Part shown: positions 25,838-34,456 of the stretch, piece by piece
Numbering within the stretch: the first letter of the stretch is position 1
How the letters are laid out: each line of letters starts with the position of its first letter
Source of the DNA: Streptomyces sp. NBS 14/10
GTDB lineage: Bacteria; Actinomycetota; Actinomycetes; Streptomycetales; Streptomycetaceae
Direction of reading: 5' to 3'
Length of the DNA stretch: 64,000 nucleotides
Assembly (NCBI RefSeq): GCF_002224125.1
Contig: NZ_NCSM01000041.1
Coordinates: forward strand, 32,786-96,785
Notes under the pieces: model-generated
The model's database searches: none
The model's input: only the letters and a program-made list of their open reading frames with translations
What the model was told of the DNA's origin: nothing
Made by a program: the position numbers and the translations under genes

Positions 25838-25855
25838 CTCCCCCGTGCGGGGGAG
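25838..25855. promoter_or_regulatory. Hairpin in the ABC/TCS divergent intergenic region
   Basis: CTCCCCC-GTGC-GGGGGAG, a perfect 7-bp stem with 4-base loop, preceded by a second short stem (CCCCGCGAGCGGGG). It lies in the 100 bases between divergent starts, so it could be a response-regulator site or an RNA hairpin in the kinase leader. Confidence 0.4.
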
Positions 25856-25881
25856 GGCGCGGATGTGGGGCACAGGGCACG

Positions 25882-27183
25882 ATGGTCGACGTGTCGACAT
25901 CGCCCACCGCCCTCGCCATCCTCGCCCCGCTGACCCGGGCGGTCACCTATACGCGCTGGCTGCATCTGCTGATGGGGGCCGTGGTGGCGGCGGTGTGCGG
26001 TCTGGTCTACCCCGGGCTCTTCGACCTCCGCCCCGCCGACATGCTGTGGCTGCCCGTGCTGCCGGTGCTGCCACTGGTCGCCGTCGCGATGGTGCCGGCC
26101 ACCCGGCTGGCGGAGGGGTTGCAGGCACGCCTGCTGCTGACCCCCGGAGAACATGCGCGCCACCAGCAGGGCCACCTCGCCCCGAGGATCGCCGCCGCGC
26201 CGTCCGCGTCCTGGGGCGACCGGGGGCGTACCGCGCTGTGGCTGGTCCTGCGGCTGGAGGCCGGCTGTCTGACGGCGCTGCTGAGCCTCCAACTGCCCGG
26301 TCTGACGGCGGCGCTGTTCGACGCGGCGTCGCAGGGCACGCCCGCACCGGTCATGGGCGTACGGATCGGCGGCCACCACTGGTGGTACGCGCTGCTCGCC
26401 CCGCTCCCCCTGGCCGCCCTGATGGCCGTGGTCGTGGCCGCCGGGACGCTGATGACGGCGGTCGCGACCCGCCTGCTGGGCCCGTCGGCCGCGGAGCGGC
26501 TGGCCGCGCTGGAGGAGCGTACGGAGCGGCTGCTGGAACACAACCGGCTCGCCCGCGAGTTGCACGACTCCATCGGACACGCGCTCACGGTCGCCGTGGT
26601 GCAGGCGGGCGCGGCGCGGGCGGCGGGCTCGGCGGAGTTCACGGACCGCGCCCTGGCCGCGATCGAGGAGACCGGGCGGCATGCGCTGGAGGACCTGGAG
26701 CGGGTGCTGCGGCTGCTGCGCGAGGACACCGCCCGGGGCCCGGCCGACCGCCCGGGCCTGGCCGACGCCGAGCGCCTGCTGGAGTCGGCGCGGGCGGCGG
26801 GCTCGACGCTCGACGCGAAGGTGTCAGGACCGCTGGAGGAGTTGCCAGGACCGGTGTCCCGCGAGGGCTACCGCATCCTCCAGGAGGCGCTGACGAATGT
26901 GTTGCGGCACGCGGGCCCGGTGCCGGTGGCCGTACGGGTCGATGTCGCCGCGGACACGGGGTCGCTGCGGCTGGACGTGCGCAACCCCCTGCCGGGCCCG
27001 GGCCAGGGTCGTACCAGCGAGACGTCTGTCGGCACGGGTCTGGGCAGCGGTCTGCGTGGCATCCGCGAGCGGGCGGCGCTGCTGGGCGGCGCGGCGGAGG
27101 TCGGCCCGTACGAGGGCGAATGGCGTCTGAGCGTGACCCTCCCGGCGGACCGGGGCCGCGCGCGCACCACGGCCATGGCCTGA
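25882..27183 (+). CDS. Two-component sensor histidine kinase (HisKA_3)
   Basis: A 433-residue membrane kinase: four to five hydrophobic segments in residues 20-205, a short coiled linker (AAERLAALEERTERLLEH), the HisKA_3 phospho-acceptor H228 in ARELHDSIGH, and an HATPase_c domain with N-box EALTNVLRHA and G-box GSGLRGIRERA. Starts possible at ATG 25882 or GTG 25891. It pairs with the LuxR-type regulator downstream and probably controls the divergent ABC exporter. Confidence 0.93.
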   Translation: MVDVSTSPTALAILAPLTRAVTYTRWLHLLMGAVVAAVCGLVYPGLFDLRPADMLWLPVLPVLPLVAVAMVPATRLAEGLQARLLLTPGEHARHQQGHLAPRIAAAPSASWGDRGRTALWLVLRLEAGCLTALLSLQLPGLTAALFDAASQGTPAPVMGVRIGGHHWWYALLAPLPLAALMAVVVAAGTLMTAVATRLLGPSAAERLAALEERTERLLEHNRLARELHDSIGHALTVAVVQAGAARAAGSAEFTDRALAAIEETGRHALEDLERVLRLLREDTARGPADRPGLADAERLLESARAAGSTLDAKVSGPLEELPGPVSREGYRILQEALTNVLRHAGPVPVAVRVDVAADTGSLRLDVRNPLPGPGQGRTSETSVGTGLGSGLRGIRERAALLGGAAEVGPYEGEWRLSVTLPADRGRARTTAMA

Positions 27184-27263
27184 GGGGAAGAAGTCGATGT
27201 GCGGCTCCGCCGCGTGGGCCCGGCCGACCGCACACCAGCAACCGCACACCAGCAAACGCGCAT

Positions 27264-27269
27264 TAAGGT
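27264..27269 (+). promoter_or_regulatory. Possible -10 box directly before the response regulator
   Basis: TAAGGT lies 6 bases upstream of the GTG at 27276, with no ribosome-binding site between. The 92-base gap from the kinase contains a 14-bp direct repeat (AACCGCACACCAGC). A separate leaderless transcript is possible. Confidence 0.4.
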
Positions 27270-27275
27270 GATCTG

Positions 27276-27929
27276 GTGTCGATCAGCGTCCTCCTCGTCG
27301 ACGACGAGCAGCTGGTGCGCGCCGGGTTGCGCGCGATCCTGGAGTCCCAGCCGGACATCCGGGTCATCGGCGAGGCCGCCGACGGCGCCTCGGTGGTGCC
27401 GCTGGTGCGGCAACTGCGGCCGGACGTGGTCGCGATGGACGTCCGGATGCCACTGCTCGACGGTATCGAGGCGACCCGCGCCGTGCTGCGGTCGGTCCCC
27501 GACCCGCCCCGGATCCTGGTCGTGACGACCTTCGAGAACGACGAGTACGTCTACGAGGCGCTGCGCGCCGGGGCGGACGGCTTCCTGCTCAAGCGCGCCC
27601 GCCCCGCAGAGATCGTGCACGCGGTGCGCCTGGCCGCGGAGGGCGAGTCGCTGCTGTTCCCGGCGGCCGTACGGTCCTTCGCCGCGGCCCGCGGCGGCAA
27701 CGAGCGCGCCCGCGAGGCGATGGAGCGGGCGGCGCTCACCGAGCGCGAGGCGGAGGTGTTGCGGCTGATGACCCGCGGCCTGTCGAACTCCGAGATCGCC
27801 GGCCACCTGGTCATCGGCGCCGAGACGGTCAAAACACACGTGAGCGGGGTGCTCGCGAAACTGGGCGCGCGGGACCGCACCCAGGCGGTGATCGCGGCGT
27901 ACGAGTCGGGGTTCGTGGTGCCCGGCTGA
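27276..27929 (+). CDS. LuxR/NarL-type response regulator
   Basis: A 217-residue regulator: receiver domain (1-120) with acidic DDE (residues 9-11), phospho-acceptor D55 in VVAMDVRMP and the K in FLLKRARP; LuxR helix-turn-helix at 150-210 (LTEREAEVLRLMTRGLSNSEIA). Partner of the upstream kinase. Begins at GTG 27276. Confidence 0.95.
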   Translation: MSISVLLVDDEQLVRAGLRAILESQPDIRVIGEAADGASVVPLVRQLRPDVVAMDVRMPLLDGIEATRAVLRSVPDPPRILVVTTFENDEYVYEALRAGADGFLLKRARPAEIVHAVRLAAEGESLLFPAAVRSFAAARGGNERAREAMERAALTEREAEVLRLMTRGLSNSEIAGHLVIGAETVKTHVSGVLAKLGARDRTQAVIAAYESGFVVPG

Positions 27930-27997
27930 CGGGACTCTCGCCGCGCCCCCTTCCAGCGGCTACGATCCGGCAGACACGCACAGGAGAGGAGGCCCAC

Positions 27998-29275
27998 GTG
28001 GGGCGGCTCACCGGCGGGGATCCGTCCCTGCTGCGGCGCATCAACTCCGCCGTCGTCCTGCACGCGCTGCGCGCGGCGACCGTCTCCTCCGACGTCCAGG
28101 ACCCCGGCGACGGCACGGACCCCGACGACCGTACGGGCCCCGACCGCGGAACCGACCGCGCCGAGGACCGCGGAACCGACCACGCACCGGGCTGCACCAC
28201 CCTCACCGATCTGACCCGGGTGACCGGCCTGTCCCGCCCCACCGTCGAGGGCGTGGTCGAGGGGCTGACCGCCGACGGCCTGGTGGTGGAGGTGCCCGCG
28301 GAGGAGGGCGGTGTCCGCCGCCAGGGGCGCCCCGCACGGCGTTTCCGCTTCCGGGCCGAGGCCGGCCATCTGCTCGGCGTCGAGATAGGCGCCCACCGCG
28401 TCGGCGCCCTGCTGACGGACCTCGACGGCCGTCCGCTCGGCTCCACGGTACGGGAAGTGTCCGAGAAGGCGCCGGCCGACGAGCGCCTGGACCGGGTCCG
28501 TACCGCCGTCGCCGACCTGCTGCGCCGGGCCGGCGTGGCGCGCTACTCGCTGCGGGCGGTGGGTGTCGGCAGCCCGGGCATCGTGGATGCCGACGGCACC
28601 GTCCACCTGTGTACGGCCCTCCCCGGCTGGACCGGTCTGCGCCTCGGGGAGCGGCTGCGGCGCTCCTTCCGCTGCCCGGTGCTCGTCGAGAACGACGCCA
28701 ACACCGCCGCCGTGGCCGAACACTGGAAGGGCGCGGCCGTCGGCTCCGACGACGTCGTCTACGTCGTGGCGGGCCTGAGCCCCGGCGCCGGCTCGCTGAT
28801 CGGCGGCCGGCTCCACCGCGGCTTCGGCGGCGCCGCGGGCGAGATCGGCGCCCTCCATCTGCTGGGCCGCGAGGCCACCCCGGAAGAGATGCTCTCCACG
28901 ACCGGCGAACCGCTCAACCCTCTCGACGAGGACCAGGTCGCCCGTGTTTTCGCCCTCGCCCGCGCCGGGGACACCCGCGCCCGCGCGGCCGTCGACCGCT
29001 TCATCCGCCGCCTCGTCCACGATGTGGCGGCCCTCGTGCAGGCCCTCGACCCCGAGGTCGTCGTGGTCGGCGGCTGGGCCTCAGGGCTCGACGGCATCCT
29101 CGACCCCCTGCGCGACGAACTCGCCCGCTACTGCCTCCGCCCGCCCCAGGTCGCCCAGTCCCTGCTCGGCGAGGCGGCCGTGGTGACCGGCGCGCTCCGG
29201 CTGGCCCTCGACCATGTGGAAGAGGAGCTTTTCGCCGTGGAGTCCACGGTCACCACCCGCCGCGGGGGGCGCTGA
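27998..29275 (+). CDS. ROK-family transcriptional regulator
   Basis: A 425-residue protein: winged HTH (about 10-110), then an ROK/sugar-kinase-like domain (120-410) with GVEIGAHRVGALLTDLDG and VENDANTAAVAEH. Two oddities. The HTH is split by an acidic, low-complexity insertion of about 35 residues (residues 28-65, repeated GTD/DRG). The Cys-rich zinc motif normal in ROK proteins is absent: the region reads GEIGALHLLGREATPEEM. A strong AGGAGAGGAGG precedes the GTG start. No sugar transporter adjoins it. Confidence 0.9.
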   Translation: MGRLTGGDPSLLRRINSAVVLHALRAATVSSDVQDPGDGTDPDDRTGPDRGTDRAEDRGTDHAPGCTTLTDLTRVTGLSRPTVEGVVEGLTADGLVVEVPAEEGGVRRQGRPARRFRFRAEAGHLLGVEIGAHRVGALLTDLDGRPLGSTVREVSEKAPADERLDRVRTAVADLLRRAGVARYSLRAVGVGSPGIVDADGTVHLCTALPGWTGLRLGERLRRSFRCPVLVENDANTAAVAEHWKGAAVGSDDVVYVVAGLSPGAGSLIGGRLHRGFGGAAGEIGALHLLGREATPEEMLSTTGEPLNPLDEDQVARVFALARAGDTRARAAVDRFIRRLVHDVAALVQALDPEVVVVGGWASGLDGILDPLRDELARYCLRPPQVAQSLLGEAAVVTGALRLALDHVEEELFAVESTVTTRRGGR

Positions 29276-29308
29276 GTCTCATCGGCGTACGGTGGTGGCG
29301 GTGTCGGG

Positions 29309-29344
29309 TTCCCGAGGAGTAGCGATTTCCCGAGGAGGGGCGAT
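29309..29344. repeat. 18-bp tandem duplication containing the ribosome-binding site
   Basis: TTCCCGAGGAGTAGCGAT (29309-29326) and TTCCCGAGGAGGGGCGAT (29327-29344) are consecutive; both carry a Shine-Dalgarno-like GAGGAG. The second feeds the ATG at 29343. Confidence 0.8.
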
Positions 29345-30041
29345 GGGCGGGACCTGGGCGGGGGTGCGGGAGCGGGTGCTCGCGCTGCGGAAGGCGCCGC
29401 GGTGGTGGGCGGTGTTCGGCGCAGATTTCCCCGACCACGGCCATAACTTCGAGTTGCTGCCCGTCCTCACCGAGGAGCAGTTGCGCGCGGTGGAGCGACG
29501 GTTCGGGATGGAACTGCCCGAGGAGTACCGCACGTTCCTGCTGGAGGTGGGCGCCGGCGGCGCGGGCCCGTTCTACGGGCTGTTCCCGATCAAGCCCCCC
29601 GGACCGGACACCCCGCCCGCCACCGGCCACTGCGCGCTGCCGTTCCGCCCCGAGCTCTCGGCCGAGCTCGACGAGCACATGTACGCGGAGCCCCGGAGGG
29701 CCGACTACCCGGACGACGACACCTTCGCCGCCACCTACGCCGCCTGGGACACCCGCCACGACGAACTGCTCGACTCCGTGACCGAGGGCACGCTCTGCAT
29801 CAGCCACCAAGGCTGCGCGTACTACTCGCTCCTCGTGGTCACCGGGCCCCTCAGCGGCACCATATGGGACGACATACGGGCCCTCGGCGAGGGCGTCGCC
29901 CCGGCCGAGCTGCGCGGCAGAACGGGGCACGTCTCGTTCGCGGAGTGGTACCTGGACTGGCTCGACCGCGCGGAGCGCCGCGCCTGGGACGAGACCACCG
30001 AGCCCCCGCCACGCCTCAAGTTCACCTCCGACCCGACCTGA
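29343..30041 (+). CDS. SMI1/KNR4 (SUKH) family protein
   Basis: A 232-residue protein with the SUKH signature: LTEEQLRAVERRFGMELPEEYRTFLLEVGAGGAGP, followed by FYGLFPI and a C-terminal FAEWYLDWLDRA. SUKH proteins are often immunity proteins of polymorphic toxins, but stand-alone copies are common in Streptomyces. GAGGAGGGG precedes the ATG at 29343. No toxin gene adjoins it. The stop lies in a GACCT tandem repeat. Confidence 0.88.
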   Translation: MGGTWAGVRERVLALRKAPRWWAVFGADFPDHGHNFELLPVLTEEQLRAVERRFGMELPEEYRTFLLEVGAGGAGPFYGLFPIKPPGPDTPPATGHCALPFRPELSAELDEHMYAEPRRADYPDDDTFAATYAAWDTRHDELLDSVTEGTLCISHQGCAYYSLLVVTGPLSGTIWDDIRALGEGVAPAELRGRTGHVSFAEWYLDWLDRAERRAWDETTEPPPRLKFTSDPT

Positions 30042-30049
30042 CCTGACTC
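30030..30049. repeat. GACCT-type 5-bp repeat over the SMI1/KNR4 stop codon
   Basis: GACCC-GACCT-GACCT-GACTC; the TGA stop (30039-30041) is inside and is repeated 5 bases later. Confidence 0.75.
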
Positions 30050-30080
30050 GAGCGGCCTTGCGCCGCGTGCGCCACAGGGC

Positions 30081-30104
30081 TAACCTACAACCAAATGGTT
30101 GTAG
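30081..30104 (+). promoter_or_regulatory. Leaderless promoter and overlapping palindromic operator of the ArsR gene
   Basis: TAACCT (30081-30086) is a -10 box 8 bases before the ATG at 30095. The palindrome CTACAACCA-AA-TGGTTGTAG (30085-30104) overlaps the box, the presumed start site and the start codon. Binding of the ArsR product here would block its own transcription. Confidence 0.65.
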
Positions 30105-30469
30105 ATGAATCGACCGACGCGACCGTGGACCGCCTGTTCCACGCGCTGGCCGACGCCACCCGGCGCAACATCCTCCACCGCTGTGTGCGGGGCGAGCTGT
30201 CGGTGTCGCGGCTGGCCGAGGACTACCCCATGAGCTTCGCCGCGGTGCAGAAGCATGTGGCGGTACTGGAACGGGCCGGTCTTGTCACCAAGCAGCGCCA
30301 CGGACGGGAGCAGCTTGTGCGGACCGACCCGGAGGCCATAGTCCGCGCGCGGCAGGTGCTCGACGAACTCGAGACGGCCTGGCGCGGGCGAGTGAATCGG
30401 ATGGCCGACCTGCTCGCTGAGGACTCCGCCCCCCAAGAGAACAACCCGACGGAAGGACGAGACCGATGA
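30095..30469 (+). CDS. ArsR-family winged-helix regulator
   Basis: A 124-residue regulator: HALADATRRNILHRCVRGELSVSRLAEDYPMSFAAVQKHVAVLERAGLV is the wHTH. No metal-binding Cys motif is visible, as is usual in the subgroup paired with SRPBCC (AHSA1) proteins. Its stop overlaps the start of that SRPBCC gene by 4 bases. It begins inside its own operator. Confidence 0.93.
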   Translation: MVVDESTDATVDRLFHALADATRRNILHRCVRGELSVSRLAEDYPMSFAAVQKHVAVLERAGLVTKQRHGREQLVRTDPEAIVRARQVLDELETAWRGRVNRMADLLAEDSAPQENNPTEGRDR

Positions 30470-30951
30470 GTGTCACCAGCCTGGACAAGGACTTCGACAG
30501 TCTGACCCTCACCCTGATCGCCGACTTCACCGCACCGGTCGAAAGGGTGTGGCGGCTCTGGGCCGACCCGCGGCAGCTGGAGCGCTGGTGGGGTCCGCCG
30601 ACCTACCCGGCCACCATGGAGCAGCACGATCTGACCCCGGGCGGAGAAGTCGCCTACTTCATGACCGGCCCGGAAGGCGACAAGCACCACGGCTGGTGGC
30701 GTATCACCTCGGTCAACCCGCCGACATCCCTGGAGTTCACCGACGGCTTCGCCAACCCGGACGGGACACCGGCCGCCGACATGCCCACCACCACCGTGCG
30801 GGTGCTGCTGACCGAGCACGACGGCGGCACCCGGATGGAACTGCGCTCGGCCTACGACTCCCGGGAGCAGATGGAGCGGATGCTGGAGATGGGCATGGCC
30901 GAGGGTCTGCAGCAGGCGGTCGGCCAGATGGACGCCCTGCTCGCCGGCTGA
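30466..30951 (+). CDS. SRPBCC / AHSA1-like protein
   Basis: A 161-residue START-like (AHSA1, PF08327 type) protein: FTAPVERVWRLWADPRQLERWWGP at the N-terminus, a central HHGWWRITSVNPP and a long C-terminal helix (MERMLEMGMAEGLQQAVGQMDALL). It probably binds a small hydrophobic ligand. ATGA overlap with the ArsR gene makes it the direct target of that regulator. Confidence 0.92.
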   Translation: MSVTSLDKDFDSLTLTLIADFTAPVERVWRLWADPRQLERWWGPPTYPATMEQHDLTPGGEVAYFMTGPEGDKHHGWWRITSVNPPTSLEFTDGFANPDGTPAADMPTTTVRVLLTEHDGGTRMELRSAYDSREQMERMLEMGMAEGLQQAVGQMDALLAG

Positions 30952-31028
30952 CCCGGCCCGGCCCGGCCCGATCCGGCCCGATGCGATCCGGCCTCGCAGT
31001 CACCCACGTCGAAGACGGGTGGACCACC

Positions 31029-31988
31029 ATGACACACGATCCCGCCGCGGCGGCCCCTGGCCTGCCTTCGGCCACCGGCAGCCGGAGGATGGCCTGGGCT
31101 GCGATGCCACGCGAGCCGACCGCCCGCGTCGAGCGACTGCTCGGCAGCCCGGTGGCCACCGCCGTCAGCCAGCCGGGCGGGTTCTCCGAGGGGCTGGCCG
31201 CGCGGGTGCGCCTGGCGAACGGCGGACGCGCGTTCATCAAAGCGGTGAGCTCGTCGACGGCGCCGGCCGTGGCGGACTTCCACCGTCGGGAGATCACAGT
31301 GTCGCGGCGGCTTCCCCAAGAGGCGTCGGCGCCACGGCTGCTGGATGCCTACGACGACGGCACCTGGGTGGTGCTGGTCTTCGAGGAGATCCCGGGACAC
31401 CTGCCCGCTCAGCCGTGGCGGCCGGACGAGTTGGACAGGGTGATCGCGGCAGTCACGGATATGGCGACGGCTCTAACGCCGTCCCCCGTCGAGGCGGCGA
31501 TATTGAGCAAACCGCGCCTCGGCGGGTGGTCGGCCCTGGCAAAAGACGCCGCTGCCCGGGCCAGGGTTGAGGCACTGTCACCGTGGGCGGCCCGCCACTT
31601 CGATGAACTCGCCGCCCTGGAAGAGGACGCCTCGCTGGACGGCGCCACGCTTCTGCACGGAGACCTGTACCCGTTCAACGTCATGCTCACCGCGGACCGG
31701 GTGTTCGTCGTTGACTGGCCGCACGCCTGGGTCGGGCCCCGTCACTGCGATCTCATCACGCTGCTGTCCAGCGCATCCCTCAGTGGCGTGGATCCCCAGC
31801 CGATCGCCGAGAGCCACCCGCTGATACGCGCACTCGACCGCGTCCACGTCGACTCGGTGCTGGCGGCGCACGCCGGTTTTCTGCTGCGCTCCGCCGCCTC
31901 GGCCGGACCCGACACCGATCGCAACATCGTGGCCATGATGACCGCGTTGGGCCTCGCCTCGCTGCGCTGGCTGGGACGGCGGCTTTGA
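31029..31988 (+). CDS. Aminoglycoside phosphotransferase-family kinase
   Basis: A 319-residue APH/choline-kinase-fold protein: N-lobe with the ATP-binding Lys in GRAFIKAVSS, Brenner motif LLHGDLYPFNVML (catalytic Asp and Asn), and DFG-equivalent VFVVDWPHAW. The substrate is unknown; resistance is possible but this family is widely housekeeping. Alternative ATG at 30981. It follows a CGGCC repeat tract after the SRPBCC gene. Confidence 0.88.
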   Translation: MTHDPAAAAPGLPSATGSRRMAWAAMPREPTARVERLLGSPVATAVSQPGGFSEGLAARVRLANGGRAFIKAVSSSTAPAVADFHRREITVSRRLPQEASAPRLLDAYDDGTWVVLVFEEIPGHLPAQPWRPDELDRVIAAVTDMATALTPSPVEAAILSKPRLGGWSALAKDAAARARVEALSPWAARHFDELAALEEDASLDGATLLHGDLYPFNVMLTADRVFVVDWPHAWVGPRHCDLITLLSSASLSGVDPQPIAESHPLIRALDRVHVDSVLAAHAGFLLRSAASAGPDTDRNIVAMMTALGLASLRWLGRRL

Positions 31989-32027
31989 AGCGGTGCTCAA
32001 TAGCCTGGCCGGTGGCAGGATTTATTC

Positions 32028-33560
32028 ATGACCGATGCCTGGGAAGTGACCTGCCGTTCCCCCTGGAAGCGCCCCCTGTGGTTCTTCGTCGGGCTCGGGA
32101 CGGCCGGGGCGGGCCTGGCGGTGGTGCGTTCGGTGTTCTGGGACGGGCTCTGGGATGTGTGGTCGGCGGGCGGGCTGCTGCTCGCGCTGGTGGGCGTCGT
32201 GTCGCTGCGCGGTGCCACCGCCCGGGTGAGCGCTGACGCGCACGGCCTGCACACGCGGACACTGCTGCGCCGCCGGAGCGTGCCGTGGGGTGACGTCGCC
32301 GACCTGCGCGTACGTCTGAAGTACGCGAACACGCCCCGGGTCCAGGAGACCCGGGGCGTCATCCTGGTGCTGGGCGACGGGCACAAGCGGCTGCTGCCCC
32401 TGCCGCGGAGCTGGTCGCCCCAGGACCCGGACTTCGACGCGAAGCTGGACGCGCTCCGCGCACTGCACCGCCGCTACGGAGCGCCGGAGTCGAGCCACGT
32501 GCCCGTCGTCTCGTACCGCACCGCCGGGCGCGGCTGGGCCGGGTCGCTGAGCCTGTGTGCGCTGCTGGTGGCGGGCGCGGGGGTGGCCGCGTGGTTTGTG
32601 CCGGGGATGGTGTCGGACGAGCGGGCGTGGCGGTCGGCCACTCCGTGCGCCGCCGGGACGCCCGCCGCCGAGCGCGACACATGCCTGTCCACCTTGCCGG
32701 CCGTGATCGCGCGGACCGACGTCAATGGGCTCAAGCAGCCCAGCTGGCTGTACTTCACCGGCAGTCGGCCACTGGAGCGGCTTGAGGTCTCGAGCGATGC
32801 CGCCGAGGAATTCAAGGCCGGCGACGTCGTCGAGCTGACCGTGTGGCGCGGCCAGGTGAGGGAGGTCGCCGGAGAGGGGCATAGGTGGCGCGAGCACATC
32901 CCCGCCGCCGGTGAAGTGGCCGTCTTGGCGGCCGTGTTCGTCCTCGCCGCGGGCTATCCCGGAGCCCAGGTGCTGCTGCGGCTGCGCGGGCGCCGACTGC
33001 CGGACGACGAAGTCCTGCCGTCGGCCTTTCCGTTCGCGGCCGCGCTCACCGGTACGGCCCTGTGGTTGCTGCCGCTGTGCTACCGCCACCCCACGACCCT
33101 GTTCGCCTCCCCCGGCTCGATCACCTGGGCGGCCACGGGCTCGCTGGTCACGGCGGGCCTGTTCACCTGGGCCTGGCGCGCCACCCGGGTCCGTACGCCC
33201 GCCGAGCCCCAGGTCACCGATGGTCCCGCCGAACAGGACACGGAGACGTTCCTGGCCGCCCGCTTCCTGGAGCACACCGACTACAACCCGCACGGCTTCG
33301 GCACCCACATCGTCCTCGGCGGCGGCCCGCCCGCGGTGACACCTCACCCCGGCCCGGGCCGGTTCGCGGCGAAGCGGATACCGGTGGAACGGCTCAGCGT
33401 CGCGAACGTACGGCGCGCCCGGGGCAGCGATGGCGACACCGTCCCCCGCAGCTGGCACATCGCCGAACTCGACGACGCGGGCGAGCCGGTGCGCCTCGCG
33501 GCCGCCCCGGACGACCTGGTCCGTATCATCCGCGAGCTGGACCCCGCGAAGGCCCGGTAG
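32028..33560 (+). CDS. PH-domain-like integral membrane protein of unknown function
   Basis: A 510-residue protein with two N-terminal transmembrane helices (18-60), a bacterial PH-like segment (65-145, ARVSADAHGLHTRTLLRRRSVPWGDVADLRVR), another TM near 170-190, a loop with paired Cys (ATPCAAGTPAAERDTC) suggesting an extracytoplasmic disulfide, three more TMs (295-385), and a C-terminal cytoplasmic domain. No named family beyond the PH-like domain. The stop lies in a 15-bp tandem repeat shared with the converging GntR gene. Confidence 0.8.
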   Translation: MTDAWEVTCRSPWKRPLWFFVGLGTAGAGLAVVRSVFWDGLWDVWSAGGLLLALVGVVSLRGATARVSADAHGLHTRTLLRRRSVPWGDVADLRVRLKYANTPRVQETRGVILVLGDGHKRLLPLPRSWSPQDPDFDAKLDALRALHRRYGAPESSHVPVVSYRTAGRGWAGSLSLCALLVAGAGVAAWFVPGMVSDERAWRSATPCAAGTPAAERDTCLSTLPAVIARTDVNGLKQPSWLYFTGSRPLERLEVSSDAAEEFKAGDVVELTVWRGQVREVAGEGHRWREHIPAAGEVAVLAAVFVLAAGYPGAQVLLRLRGRRLPDDEVLPSAFPFAAALTGTALWLLPLCYRHPTTLFASPGSITWAATGSLVTAGLFTWAWRATRVRTPAEPQVTDGPAEQDTETFLAARFLEHTDYNPHGFGTHIVLGGGPPAVTPHPGPGRFAAKRIPVERLSVANVRRARGSDGDTVPRSWHIAELDDAGEPVRLAAAPDDLVRIIRELDPAKAR

Positions 33561-33615
33561 CGGTCAGCCCGGCAGCGGTCAGCCGGGTAGCAGTCAGCCC
33601 GGTAGCGGTCAGCTC
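33556..33615. repeat. Four 15-bp tandem repeats spanning two convergent stop codons
   Basis: Units at 33556, 33571, 33586 and 33601 are variants of GGTAGCGGTCAGCCC. The first carries the TAG of the plus-strand gene (33558-33560); the last carries the stop of the GntR gene (33609-33611 on the minus strand). Both strands therefore hold a stop in most units. Confidence 0.9.
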
Positions 33616-34361
33616 GCCAGGAGTTCCACGGCCGGACCGTCGCCGAAGGTGAGGCGGCAGGTGTCGGCGCGGTAGGTGGCGACGGCCACGGCGACCGTGT
33701 GGCCGGCCGCGGTGTAGCGGGTGGTGACCACGAGGACGGGGGCGCCGGGCAGCCGGTCCAGTTGCTTGGCGTCGTCGGCGCGGGCGGAGCCCAGTTCGAC
33801 GGACTGCTCGCGGCCTTCGAGCGCGACACGGCGCAGTTCACGCAGAACCGCGCGGGCGCGCGCGGCGCCGGGCGGGGCGTCGATGGCGGTGAGGCCGGCC
33901 ACGGAGTCGGACGGGACGTAAAGGAGCTCGGCGGCGATCGGCTGGCCGTGGCTGACACGGGTCCGGCGCACGGTGTGCACCAGGGTGCCGGGCGGTACGT
34001 CGAGGAGCCGGGCGACCGCGGCGGGCGGCTCCGCCTCCGTGCTGTCGACGGGCTGCCAGGCCGCGTCGTCGGCGTCGTCCGCGTCCTCCCAGCTGTGGGC
34101 CCGGTCGCCGACCGCGACGCCCATACGGGGTGGGGCGACGGTCGTGCCGACGCCCCGGCGGCGCTGCAACCTGCCCTCCAGCTCGAGCTGTTCGAGGGCC
34201 TGCCTGAGGGTGGCGCGGGCCACGCCGAAGCGGGCCGCGAGCTCACGCTCGTTGGGCAGGATCTCACCGATCGCGAACTCCGAGTCGAGCGCTTCGCTGA
34301 GCACGGTCTTCAGGTGCCAGTACTTGGGCTCCGGCACCGTTTCGAGCTGCGTGGTCCCCAC
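33609..34361 (-). CDS. GntR/HutC-family regulator with UTRA domain
   Basis: A 250-residue DasR-like regulator: wHTH (15-80: ILPNERELAARFGVARATLRQALEQLELEG) and a UTRA effector domain (95-245, with PPGTLVHTVRRTRVSHGQPIAAELLYVP). A dre-like palindrome TTGGTC-AA-GACCAA lies about 100 bases upstream (34457). UTRA domains usually sense sugar phosphates or related metabolites. The SDR gene at 36653 may be its original divergent target, now separated by the TnpB element. Confidence 0.92.
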   Translation of the reverse strand: MGTTQLETVPEPKYWHLKTVLSEALDSEFAIGEILPNERELAARFGVARATLRQALEQLELEGRLQRRRGVGTTVAPPRMGVAVGDRAHSWEDADDADDAAWQPVDSTEAEPPAAVARLLDVPPGTLVHTVRRTRVSHGQPIAAELLYVPSDSVAGLTAIDAPPGAARARAVLRELRRVALEGREQSVELGSARADDAKQLDRLPGAPVLVVTTRYTAAGHTVAVAVATYRADTCRLTFGDGPAVELLAS

Positions 34362-34456
34362 CCTGTCCTCCGCAACAGATCTGCGTGCTTGATATGTGCG
34401 TTTCTTTATTAAAGGTTGTTGCAGTATCTAGTGCGACCATAAGGCGGCGCCCCGCG

